Both the position numbers and the translations under genes were made by a program. Under the pieces are notes generated by a model. That model was not told the origin of the DNA. It searched no databases and was given only the letters and a program-made list of their open reading frames with translations. A stretch of 64,000 nucleotides of DNA, taken from positions 1 through 64,000 of the forward strand of contig JAHDVX010000007.1 in the NCBI GenBank assembly GCA_023382455.1. The letters are read 5' to 3'. This stretch comes from Flavobacteriales bacterium (lineage in GTDB: Bacteria > Bacteroidota > Bacteroidia > Flavobacteriales_F > PHOS-HE28). The first letter of the stretch is position 1, and the number at the start of each line of letters is the position of its first letter. Positions 42,039 through 50,106 of this stretch are shown piece after piece.

Positions 42039-43322
42039 ATGGGGAACCTCGACCCAATGGGGCTGGCCGCGCTCGCCGGTATCCTCCTGCTCCTCGTTCT
42101 CTCGGCCATGACCTCGGCCAGCGAGGTGGCCCTGTTCTCGCTCAACGCCACCCACATGCGCGACCTCAAGGAGCGCGGGGGGGCCAGCGGTGCCCGGGTG
42201 CTGCACCTGCTTTCGCGCCCGCGCCGCCTGCTGGCCACCATCCTGGTGACCAACAACTTCGCCAACGTGGGCATCACCGTGCTCTCCACCATCCTGGTGG
42301 CCACTCTGATCGACCTGAACGCCCTCAGCCCCGGAGGCCTCTTCCTGGTGCAGGTGGTAGCCGTCACCGCGCTGATCCTGCTCCTGGGCGAAGTGCTGCC
42401 CAAGGTGTACGCCACCAGCCACCCCCTGCGCACCGCGCAGCGCCTCAGCGGGTTCATCCTCGCCATGCAGACCTTCTGGGCACCGGTGACCAAGGTGCTC
42501 ACGGGCTCCACCTCCTTCATCGAAAAACGCTACCGCAAGCGGGCCAAGAACGTGGATGCCGAATCCCTCGGCCATGCGCTGGAACTCACCAAGGACGCCA
42601 GCACCACCGCCGAGGAACGCCGCATCCTGAGCGGCATCGTGAAGTTCGGGAACATCGAGGCGCGCCAGGTGATGCGGCCCCGCACCGAGATGACCGCCTT
42701 CAGCAAGGACATCTCCTTCCGCGAATTGCTCGATGCCATCATCAACAGTGGATTCTCCCGCGTGCCCGTGTATGAGGACACCGCCGACCGCGTGGTGGGC
42801 GTGCTGTACATCAAGGACGTGCTGCCCCACATCGACGCCACGGACTACGACTGGAACAGCCTGCTGCGGCCGGCCTACTTCGTACCCGAGAACCGCAAGC
42901 TGGACGAGCTGCTCAAGGATTTCCAGCAGAAGCATGTGCACCTGGCCATCGTGGTGGACGAGTATGGCGGCACCAGCGGGATCGTCACCCTGGAGGACGT
43001 GATCGAGGAGATCGTGGGCGAGATCACCGACGAGTACGACGACGTGGACCTGCTCTACAGCAAGCTGGATGATCACACGTGGGTGTTCGAGGGACGCACG
43101 CCCCTCACCGACCTCCACCGCATCCTGGGCATCGACGGAAAGCTCATCGAGGAGCACAAGGGCGAGAGCGAAACGCTGGGCGGCCTGGTGCAGGAGCTCA
43201 CCGGGCGCATCCCCCAGAAAGGCGAGCGCATCAACCTGCACAACTTCCGCTTCACCGTGGAAAGCGCCGACAACAAGCGCGTCCGCCGTGTGAAGGTCCA
43301 TGTACGCGATGATGCCCATTGA
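42039..43322 (+). CDS. gldE: Gliding motility protein GldE (CNNM/CorC family)
   Basis: Membrane protein of 427 residues. N-terminal DUF21 transmembrane region (ILLLLVLSAMTSASEVALFSL, LLATILVTNNFANVGITVLS, ILLLGEVLPKVYA), a CBS pair (VMRPRTEMTAFSKDISFRELLDAIINSGFSRVPVYED, KHVHLAIVVDEYGGTSGIVTLEDVIEEIVGEITDEYD) and a C-terminal CorC_HlyC domain. Its position directly before gldD identifies it as GldE. It assists T9SS and gliding lipoprotein functions and may carry Mg-transport-like activity. Confidence 0.9.
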   Translation: MGNLDPMGLAALAGILLLLVLSAMTSASEVALFSLNATHMRDLKERGGASGARVLHLLSRPRRLLATILVTNNFANVGITVLSTILVATLIDLNALSPGGLFLVQVVAVTALILLLGEVLPKVYATSHPLRTAQRLSGFILAMQTFWAPVTKVLTGSTSFIEKRYRKRAKNVDAESLGHALELTKDASTTAEERRILSGIVKFGNIEARQVMRPRTEMTAFSKDISFRELLDAIINSGFSRVPVYEDTADRVVGVLYIKDVLPHIDATDYDWNSLLRPAYFVPENRKLDELLKDFQQKHVHLAIVVDEYGGTSGIVTLEDVIEEIVGEITDEYDDVDLLYSKLDDHTWVFEGRTPLTDLHRILGIDGKLIEEHKGESETLGGLVQELTGRIPQKGERINLHNFRFTVESADNKRVRRVKVHVRDDAH

Positions 43323-43953
43323 GCGCGCGCCCCGCCGGTCCCTTTGGGCAACCCTGCTGCTGGCGGGGATGCTGGCTGCCGGCTGCGGCTACGATCCCGT
43401 GCCCAAGCCGCGCGGCTACTTCCGCATCGACCTGCCTCCGGACAGCGCCCGCCAAGTGGACGCCCAATGCGCGTTCTCGGCCCGGCTACCCGCCTATGCC
43501 CGCCTGGTGCCCGCCCCCGTGCCGGACAGCCTGACCGGCCGGGCCTGCAGGACCAACCTCGCCTTCCCCGCGCAGCGCGCCATGCTGCACATCACCTGGC
43601 GGCGGGTGCAGGGCGACCTGCCGGAACTGATCCACGACGCGCACGAATTCAAGGACAAGCACCAGGTGGTGGCCACCCGCATACGCACCGAGCCCGTGTT
43701 ACGGGACAGCGTCCGGGTGTTCGGCGCCCTGTTCGACGTGGAGGGCAACGTGGCCAGCCCCATGGTGTTCTACCTCACCGACAGCACGGACAACTTCCTC
43801 TACGGCGCCCTCTACTTCGATGTGCGCCCCAATGCCGACTCACTGGCCCCGGTGACCGCGCGCATCCGCGACGACATCCGCCGCCTGGCCAACACCCTCC
43901 GCTGGAAGGGGCCGGCCGGTGCGGTGCAGCACATTCAGCAAGGCCATCAGTAA
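43309..43953 (+). CDS. gldD: Gliding motility lipoprotein GldD
   Basis: Lipoprotein of about 214 residues; lipobox LAAGCGYD after a hydrophobic start, then the GldD signature PKPRGYFRIDLP and LHITWRRVQGDLPELIHDAHEFKDKH. Ends IRRLANTLRWKGPAGAVQHIQQGHQ, where the family normally stops soon after RWK. The extra tail lies in the overlap with ctaA. Start uncertain among three ATGs (43300, 43309, 43312), all overlapping gldE. Functions with the T9SS whose cargo genes lie at 26.8-36.5 kb. Confidence 0.9.
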   Translation: MMPIERAPRRSLWATLLLAGMLAAGCGYDPVPKPRGYFRIDLPPDSARQVDAQCAFSARLPAYARLVPAPVPDSLTGRACRTNLAFPAQRAMLHITWRRVQGDLPELIHDAHEFKDKHQVVATRIRTEPVLRDSVRVFGALFDVEGNVASPMVFYLTDSTDNFLYGALYFDVRPNADSLAPVTARIRDDIRRLANTLRWKGPAGAVQHIQQGHQ

Positions 43954-44937
43954 CACCAAGGCGCCCAGCTGGTGCAACACGCCCAGCGAGATCCACACTT
44001 GGCTGACCAGCGCCAGCACCCCCAGGGTGATCTGCAGGAACACCGCCAGGAACAACAAGCGGTCCCCGCCCTTCAGCGCCGCATTGGACCGGTTGACGTA
44101 GCCGAACCACGTAATGGCCGCCGCCACCACCCACGCGAAGTTGCGGTGGAAGAACTGCACGCCGTCCTTGTGGTTGACCAGGCTGTACCACAGGCCGTCG
44201 TCACCGATCAGCGCCCTCAGGTTGTCCGGCAGGAACTGCCCCGCCATCAAGGGCCAGGTGGGATAGATACGGCCGGCATCCAGGCCTGCGGTGAACGCCC
44301 CGAAGACGATCTGCACCACCAGCAGCACCAGCAACCACCGCGACCATTTGCCCGCCGGGGTGCCATCGCCGGTGTAACTGCGCCTCCCCTGCCTGATGTC
44401 GAAGACCGTCCACAGCACCAGGCAAAACAAGGCGAACGCCGCGCACAAGTGGATGGCCAGGCGGAAGTGGCTCACGCGCACGTTCTGCTCCAGCCCGCTC
44501 ACCACCATGAACCAGCCCAGCGCGCCCACCAGGCCGCCCCCGATGAGGATGCTCCAACTGCGCCGAATCAACCAGCCCTTCAACAGGCCTTTCCGCCAGA
44601 ACCATACGAACGGCACGAAGAACACCAGGCCCATCAGCCGGCCCCAATTGCGGTGCAGCCACTCCCAGAAGTAGAGCACCTTGAACTCATGCAGGCCGAT
44701 GTGGGCGTTCACCAGCTCATACTGCGGGATCTGCTTGTACTTCGCGAAAGCCTCCTCCCACTGCACCTCATTGGTGGGCGGGATGGCGCCGAGGATGGGT
44801 TGCCATTCGGTGATGCTGAGGCCGCTGCCGGTAAGCCGCGTGATGCCGCCGATGCTCACCATCACGGCGATCATGGCACAGCCCAGGATCAGCCAATTCA
44901 CCACCGGGCGCAACGTGCGCTTGCCCTCATCCACCAT
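43840..44937 (-). CDS. ctaA: Heme A synthase (COX15/CtaA family)
   Basis: Integral membrane monooxygenase of 365 residues with eight helices. Conserved blocks: GGITRLTGSGLSITEWQPILGAIPP, EFKVLYFWEWLHRNWGRLMGL, GLDAGRIYPTWPLM, VQFFHRNFAWVV and LGVLHQLGALVLL with the heme-ligand histidines. Converts heme O to heme A for cytochrome oxidase. Its last ~35 residues (HRTGRPLPAEGVGQAADVVADARGHRGQ) are not conserved and overlap gldD tail-to-tail by 114 bp. Confidence 0.92.
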   Translation of the reverse strand: MVDEGKRTLRPVVNWLILGCAMIAVMVSIGGITRLTGSGLSITEWQPILGAIPPTNEVQWEEAFAKYKQIPQYELVNAHIGLHEFKVLYFWEWLHRNWGRLMGLVFFVPFVWFWRKGLLKGWLIRRSWSILIGGGLVGALGWFMVVSGLEQNVRVSHFRLAIHLCAAFALFCLVLWTVFDIRQGRRSYTGDGTPAGKWSRWLLVLLVVQIVFGAFTAGLDAGRIYPTWPLMAGQFLPDNLRALIGDDGLWYSLVNHKDGVQFFHRNFAWVVAAAITWFGYVNRSNAALKGGDRLLFLAVFLQITLGVLALVSQVWISLGVLHQLGALVLLMALLNVLHRTGRPLPAEGVGQAADVVADARGHRGQ

Positions 44938-44949
44938 CGGGGCGCAAAA

Positions 44950-46230
44950 CTACTTCCCCGGCAGGTTCAGCACCACCTGTCCGTTGGCCACGATGCCCAT
45001 GGCCTTGCCGGTGAAGCGGTGGCCGATGAACGGGGTGTTGCGGGAACGGCTCACGATGTGTTCCCGGGTGAACATCCACTCGTGCTCCGGTGCGAAGAAG
45101 GTGGCCTCCAGGGGTTCACCTTCCACCAGGTGCGGCACCGGCAGGCCCAGGGCCGCGCGCGGGCCTTGGCAGAAGCGCTCGGCGATCCGCTTGGCGGGCA
45201 TGCGGCCCAGCAGCGCGGTATTGGCCACGGCGTAGGCGGTTTCCAGGCCGATGATGCCGAACGCCGCATGGCCGAACTCCACGTCCTTGTGCTCGGTGTC
45301 CTCCGGCCGGTGGTCGCTCACGATGCAGTCGATGGTACCGTCCTTCACGCCATCGCGCAGCGCCTCGATGTGGCTCGGGCTGCGCAGGGGCGGCATCACC
45401 TTGTAGTTGCTGTCGAAGCCGCGCAGCACGCCATGGTCCAGCAGCAGCTGGTGGGCGGCCACGCTGGCGGTGACGCGCAGTTTCCGCGCCTTGGCCCGGC
45501 GCAGGAGCTCCACGCCCTCGGCCGTGCTCACCACGTCCACATGCAGGCGGCCGCCGGTATACTCCAGCAGGTCGAGGTCGCGGGCCAGCCGGATGGCCTC
45601 GGCCACCGGCGGCACGCCCTTCAAGCCCAGGCGTGCGCTCATCACGCCCTCATGCACCTGTCCGCCGGCCATCAGGTCGTTGTCCAGCGCCAGGGCCATC
45701 ACCCGGGCATCGATGTTGCCGGCGTACTGCAGGGCCAGCAGCATCAGCCTGCTGTTGCGGGCCGGGTGCAGGTCGTCCGTGAAGGCCACGGCACCGGCCT
45801 GCTGCATGTCGTACATCTCGGCCAGTTGCTCCCCTTTGCAGCCCTTGGTCAGTGCCCCCAGCGGCAGCACGGTGACCGCATGGCCCTGCCCCTTGCGCAG
45901 CAGGTACTCCACGGAGGCCCGGTTGTCGGTGGGGGGCTGGGTGCCGGGCAACACCGCCACGGCGGTGAAGCCCCCGGCTGCGGCGGCATCCAGGCCGTTG
46001 CGCAGGCCTTCCTTGTACTCCTCGCCGGGGTCGCGGAAATGTGCACGCAGGTCCACCCAGCCCGGCGAGGCGTGAAGCCCTTCCACGGCGACCACCTCGG
46101 CATCGCCCTTGGGCAGCCGTGCGCCCGCTTTCACCAGGCGCCCGTCCGCGATGTGCAGGTCAACGACCGAGCCGTGCAGCGGCCCTCCGGGGTCCAGCAC
46201 GGTCACTTGGCGAAGCAGCAGCTCTTTCAT
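44950..46230 (-). CDS. pyrC: Dihydroorotase-like protein, atypical metal site
   Basis: Amidohydrolase-superfamily protein of 426 residues; pyrimidine pathway by similarity. The barrel begins LHASPGWVDLRAHFRDPGEEYKEGLRNGLDAAAAGGFT. The usual HxH metal ligands read RAH, so the first His is Arg. Other blocks are typical: NYKVMPPLRSPSHIEALRDGV, CIVSDHRPEDTEHK and the C-terminal NTPFIGHRFTGKAMGIVANGQVV. Several lineages have such altered DHOases, some of them inactive partners of aspartate transcarbamoylase. Start MKELLLRQV overlaps the BatA gene stop by 4 nt. Confidence 0.82.
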   Translation of the reverse strand: MKELLLRQVTVLDPGGPLHGSVVDLHIADGRLVKAGARLPKGDAEVVAVEGLHASPGWVDLRAHFRDPGEEYKEGLRNGLDAAAAGGFTAVAVLPGTQPPTDNRASVEYLLRKGQGHAVTVLPLGALTKGCKGEQLAEMYDMQQAGAVAFTDDLHPARNSRLMLLALQYAGNIDARVMALALDNDLMAGGQVHEGVMSARLGLKGVPPVAEAIRLARDLDLLEYTGGRLHVDVVSTAEGVELLRRAKARKLRVTASVAAHQLLLDHGVLRGFDSNYKVMPPLRSPSHIEALRDGVKDGTIDCIVSDHRPEDTEHKDVEFGHAAFGIIGLETAYAVANTALLGRMPAKRIAERFCQGPRAALGLPVPHLVEGEPLEATFFAPEHEWMFTREHIVSRSRNTPFIGHRFTGKAMGIVANGQVVLNLPGK

Positions 46231-48263
46231 CGGATGATGCGTATTAGCGGGATCTCCAGAAGCAGGAAGAACAAGGCCGCGAGGATGAACCATTTCCACA
46301 GCTTCACGCCCTGGTCCATGGCCTGGAGCCCGGCGCTGAGCCCGTTGCCGCCCTTGTCCATCACGGCGATGGTGCCCAGGCCGCGGCGTGTCAATTCTTC
46401 CTTGAGTTCATCCGCTGTGTACGCGGCCAGGTCGCCCTCCTTGCGGGAGAGGTCCAGCGCGATCACGGCCAGGGTGTCGTCCTCCACGGTGAGCGCGTAC
46501 GGACCGGGTGCAAGGTTGCCGTCGTGCAGCACCAGCATGGCCCCGCCCACCGTGCGGCGCACCTCGGGAATGATGTCGATGCTGTCCGGGCCTTTCAGGT
46601 GCGGAGGGACATCCCCCCGCAGGTCGATGCTTTCCAAGGGGATCGCGGCCTCCTCGCCGATCACGTGGTAAAGAGCCCCCATGGGCCTTGCCAGCTCGGC
46701 CATGCGCAACATGGCAGTGACGAAGAGCGCGTGGCGGCTGAAGGTGCCGCCGGCCTCGCCCAACGGGGCGGCGCACAGATAGGCCCGGCCTTTGCCCATG
46801 GGAACGGCGCAGAGGAAGGCGCCGCCGCTTTGCAGCCTCAACAACACCTCGGCCACCGGCGGGGGGGCCAGGGCATAGCGCGTGCGCACCAGCGGCAGGT
46901 CCACGTTGGCGGGCATGGAAGAGAAGACGTCGCGGAAGAAGGGCGCCCGCAGATCGATGCGTTCCACGCGCATGGCCGCCGTGTCCCGCGCGCCGAAGCC
47001 CGCGCCGAGCAGCGCCAAGGCCGCACGGTAGCTGGCCGCATCCGCCTGCCCGGCGGGGAACAGGGCGAGGCTGCCCCCGCCCTCCACGAATTCCTTCAGG
47101 GCACCGGCCAGTCCACTGGGCACCTCCGGTAGCGCGTTCAGCACCACCAGGTCCTGCCGCTCCAGCGCGGAGAGGTCGATCTGCCGGTATGGTTGCACGC
47201 TGAAGGCGTGCACACTGTCGTGGGCGAACACCGCCGCCAGGTCCCTGTCACCGGCCTCGTCGCCGCCGCTCACCAGCAGCACGCGGAGCTTCCCGGCCGT
47301 GCGCCAGGCGATATGGAAATCATTGTCGAAGGTGATCGGCCGGTCCTCAATGGAAACCGTGCCCCGGTGGATCCCGGCAGCGTCGTTGGTGAAGGTGAGT
47401 ACGGTGTCCAGCACGGCATCCGCGCCGATGCGGAAGGTGGCCATGGCGCGCTGGCGGCCGTCCACGGTGAGCCGCAGCGGCACGTTCAGCAGCTCCTGCC
47501 TTCCGTAGTTGCGGAGGCGCACATGCAGTTCCTCCACCTGCCCCATGCGCCGCACGGGCGAGGCAAACCAGACCGAATCGATGGCCAGGTTGGTGGCACC
47601 GGCTGCCTCCAGGGGAACGATCACGGTGTGCACCGTGCTGTCGTTGGTCCACTGGTCCACGTCCGTGGTGGTGCGCTGCAGGTCGGTGAACAGGAAAGCA
47701 CGCTTCACCGGGGCTTCGCTGCGCGAAATGGCCTCGCGCTGCCGCTGCATCACCTGCGACAGCGGACGCACCTGCGGGCCCACCTCCACCTGGCCGGCGG
47801 CGGCCAACGCCTCATCGCGGCCCAGCAACAATTGTTGCCGCCCTTCGAAGGCATTGGTGAGTACCTGGAAGCGGTCCGTGGGGCCATGCGCCATCACGGC
47901 ATCCTGTGCATCGGCGCGGGCCTGGTCCAGCAGGCGCCCGCCACTGTTGCGCCCGTCCATGCTCCAACTGTTGTCCAGGTAAAGGCCCACGGCCCGGCGC
48001 CCAGGCTTCACCGCACCCACCTCCGAGGTGATGTACGGCTGCGCGAAGGCCAGCACCAGGCAGGCCAGCGCCAGCATGCGCGTCAGCAGCACCAGCCAGT
48101 GCCTCACCTTCTTGCGCGATCGGGTCTGCTGCGTCACCTCCTGCAGGAAGCGCACGTTGGGGAACTCGATCCGCTTGAAGCGGCGGAGCTGGAAAAGATG
48201 GATGATGATCGGGATGGCCAGCGCCGTGAGCGCCCACAGGAATACCGGGTTCAGAAAGGCCAT
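46227..48263 (-). CDS. BatA-domain membrane protein with von Willebrand-like region
   Basis: Protein of 678 residues. The N-terminal BatA domain (MAFLNPVFLWALTALAIPIIIHLFQLRRFKRIEFPNVRFLQEV) has two membrane helices, followed by a vWA-like strand with a metal-site start (LYLDNSWSMDG). A long periplasmic part and a glutamine-amidotransferase-like segment follow (FVEGGGSLALFPAG). A C-terminal helix is WKWFILAALFFLLLEIPLIRII. Bat-type proteins in Bacteroidota are linked to stress tolerance. Start chosen by homology; the ORF upstream runs through a heptamer array. Confidence 0.88.
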   Translation of the reverse strand: MAFLNPVFLWALTALAIPIIIHLFQLRRFKRIEFPNVRFLQEVTQQTRSRKKVRHWLVLLTRMLALACLVLAFAQPYITSEVGAVKPGRRAVGLYLDNSWSMDGRNSGGRLLDQARADAQDAVMAHGPTDRFQVLTNAFEGRQQLLLGRDEALAAAGQVEVGPQVRPLSQVMQRQREAISRSEAPVKRAFLFTDLQRTTTDVDQWTNDSTVHTVIVPLEAAGATNLAIDSVWFASPVRRMGQVEELHVRLRNYGRQELLNVPLRLTVDGRQRAMATFRIGADAVLDTVLTFTNDAAGIHRGTVSIEDRPITFDNDFHIAWRTAGKLRVLLVSGGDEAGDRDLAAVFAHDSVHAFSVQPYRQIDLSALERQDLVVLNALPEVPSGLAGALKEFVEGGGSLALFPAGQADAASYRAALALLGAGFGARDTAAMRVERIDLRAPFFRDVFSSMPANVDLPLVRTRYALAPPPVAEVLLRLQSGGAFLCAVPMGKGRAYLCAAPLGEAGGTFSRHALFVTAMLRMAELARPMGALYHVIGEEAAIPLESIDLRGDVPPHLKGPDSIDIIPEVRRTVGGAMLVLHDGNLAPGPYALTVEDDTLAVIALDLSRKEGDLAAYTADELKEELTRRGLGTIAVMDKGGNGLSAGLQAMDQGVKLWKWFILAALFFLLLEIPLIRIIR

Positions 48264-48280
48264 CGGCCACAAAGGTGGGG

Positions 48281-48371
48281 ATTGTTGGCAGTTGTCGGTT
48301 GTCAGTTGTCGGTTGTCAGTTGTCGGGGCCGAAGCGCAGCCGTACAACGGACAACTATCAACTAACAACCT
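48281..48371. repeat. Inverted heptamer array (CAGTTGT family)
   Basis: Left words ATTGTTG GCAGTTG TCGGTTG TCAGTTG TCGGTTG TCAGTTG; right words ACAACGG ACAACTA TCAACTA ACAACCT, i.e. the reverse-complement class; spacer about 20 bp. It fills the gap between the BatA gene start and the permease stop. Confidence 0.7.
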
Positions 48372-48372
48372 T

Positions 48373-50046
48373 TCAGGCGTTGCCACCCGCCAACTTCGAG
48401 TGCTTCCTGCCGTAGAGGAAGTACACGCACAACCCGGCGGCCATCCAACCGAAGAACACCAACCAGCTGTTGGCGGGGATCTCGATCATCAGGTAGGCGC
48501 AGCTGAGCATGCCGATGCAGGGGATCAGCGAGTAGCGGTGCTTGAAGGTGCGGACCGCGGTGCCCACGGCAAACAGGGCAAATGCCGCAAGCAGCACCGA
48601 TTGGCGGTCCAGGTGCATGCTGGTGAAGGCCGCCCAGAGCCGTTGCCGGTCCAGCGCGATCCAGGCGAGCACGACCAGCGGCACCAGATAACCGCCGTTG
48701 ATGTAGGGAATGCGGAACCGCTTGCGGCCGCGGTCGTCCAGCTTGTCCATCGGCGGCAGGAGCAGCACGCCCGCGCAGACCAGTGCAAAGGCGAAGAGCG
48801 TGCCGATGGAGGTGAGGTCGGTGATGAGGCCGCTGGGGGCGAAAAGCGCAGGCAGCCCCACCAGTACGCCGGTGACCACGGTGGCGAAGGCCGGCGTGCC
48901 GAACTTGCGGTGGAGGTGTCCGAATCGGGGCGGCAACAGGCCATCGCGGCTCATGCTCATCCAGATGCGGGGCTGGCCCAGCTGGAACACCAGCAGCACG
49001 CTGGTTGCGGCGATCACCGCGCCCACGCTCACCACGAAACCGAAGGAGGACAGCCCCACCTTGTTGAACACGTAGGCAAGGGGATCCATCACGCCCTTGA
49101 ACTCCGTGAAGGGCACCATGCCGGTGAGCACCAGCGCCGTCACGCAGTAGATCACGGTGCAGATCACCAGGGAATACACCATACTGCGGGGCAGGTCGCG
49201 CTGCGGGTCCTTGCATTCCTCGGCCGTGGTGCTGATGGCATCGAACCCGATGTAGGCGAAGAACACCGCGCTCACGCCCTTGAGCACCCCGCCCATGCCG
49301 TTGGGCAGGAAGGGCACATAGTTGGCCCCCTTGATGAACCAGACCCCCACCAGCACCACCGCCGCCAACAGCACCAGCTTCAACAGCACCATCCCGTTGG
49401 CCACGCGCTTGCTCTCGCGGATGCCGATGTAGACCAGCGCGGTCACCGCCACCACCACCAGGAAGGCGGGCAGGTTCATCACCACGTGCAGCCCCCCGAT
49501 CACCGGGGCCTCCGCCCAGGCCAGGCCGGCCACGGGCGCGCCCGTGGCCACGGCATGGTCGTAGGCTTCCTTCGCCCCCAGCGGGTCCGCCGCGAGCCAG
49601 GGCGGCAGGTGGATGCCGAATGCGGCGAGGATGTTGGTGAAATAGCTGCTCCACGAGATGGCCACCACCACGTTGCCGATGGCATACTCCAGGATCAGCG
49701 CCCAGCCGATCACCCAGGCCACCACCTCGCCGAAGGATACGTAGCTGTAGGTGTACGCGCTGCCGCTCACCGGCACGCGCCCCGCGAACTCCGCGTAGCA
49801 TAAGGCCGTGAAGCCGCACACCGCGGCGGTGATGATGAGCAGGATGACCACGCCCGGCCCACCTTCGTAGGCGGCGGAGCCCACGGTGCTGAAGATGCCG
49901 GCACCGATCACGGCCGCCACCCCCATCAGGGTGAGGTCGCGCACCGAAAGCGTTCGCTTCAGGCCGCCATGGCCGTCCGCCTCACGTTCAGCGCTTTCCC
50001 GCAGGATGCGGTCCACGGACTTGCGGCGGAAAAGGGTGCTGACCAT
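48373..50046 (-). CDS. APC family cationic amino acid transporter
   Basis: Transporter of 557 residues with about 14 helices, CAT-like. A cytoplasmic lead (LKRTLSVRDLTLMGVAAVIGAGIFSTVGSAAYEGGP) carries the GAGIF substrate loop, then CYAEFAGRVPVSGSAYTYSYVSFGE and FFAYIGFDAISTTAEECKDPQRDLPRS. The extra C-terminal helices fit the CAT subgroup (cationic or neutral amino acids). Different subfamily from the permease at 17.4 kb. Confidence 0.9.
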   Translation of the reverse strand: MVSTLFRRKSVDRILRESAEREADGHGGLKRTLSVRDLTLMGVAAVIGAGIFSTVGSAAYEGGPGVVILLIITAAVCGFTALCYAEFAGRVPVSGSAYTYSYVSFGEVVAWVIGWALILEYAIGNVVVAISWSSYFTNILAAFGIHLPPWLAADPLGAKEAYDHAVATGAPVAGLAWAEAPVIGGLHVVMNLPAFLVVVAVTALVYIGIRESKRVANGMVLLKLVLLAAVVLVGVWFIKGANYVPFLPNGMGGVLKGVSAVFFAYIGFDAISTTAEECKDPQRDLPRSMVYSLVICTVIYCVTALVLTGMVPFTEFKGVMDPLAYVFNKVGLSSFGFVVSVGAVIAATSVLLVFQLGQPRIWMSMSRDGLLPPRFGHLHRKFGTPAFATVVTGVLVGLPALFAPSGLITDLTSIGTLFAFALVCAGVLLLPPMDKLDDRGRKRFRIPYINGGYLVPLVVLAWIALDRQRLWAAFTSMHLDRQSVLLAAFALFAVGTAVRTFKHRYSLIPCIGMLSCAYLMIEIPANSWLVFFGWMAAGLCVYFLYGRKHSKLAGGNA

Positions 50047-50106
50047 ACGGGCGGTAGTGGGGGCAAAGTAGGGAGGAAGTCGGAATCCCGGGAAAGGGCC
50101 GGGCCG

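Noticed and set aside
43972-46671. 899-residue plus-strand ORF
   Set aside because: It is antisense to ctaA, pyrC and the Bat gene, with His/Gln/Arg-rich composition and no domain; a shadow of high GC content.
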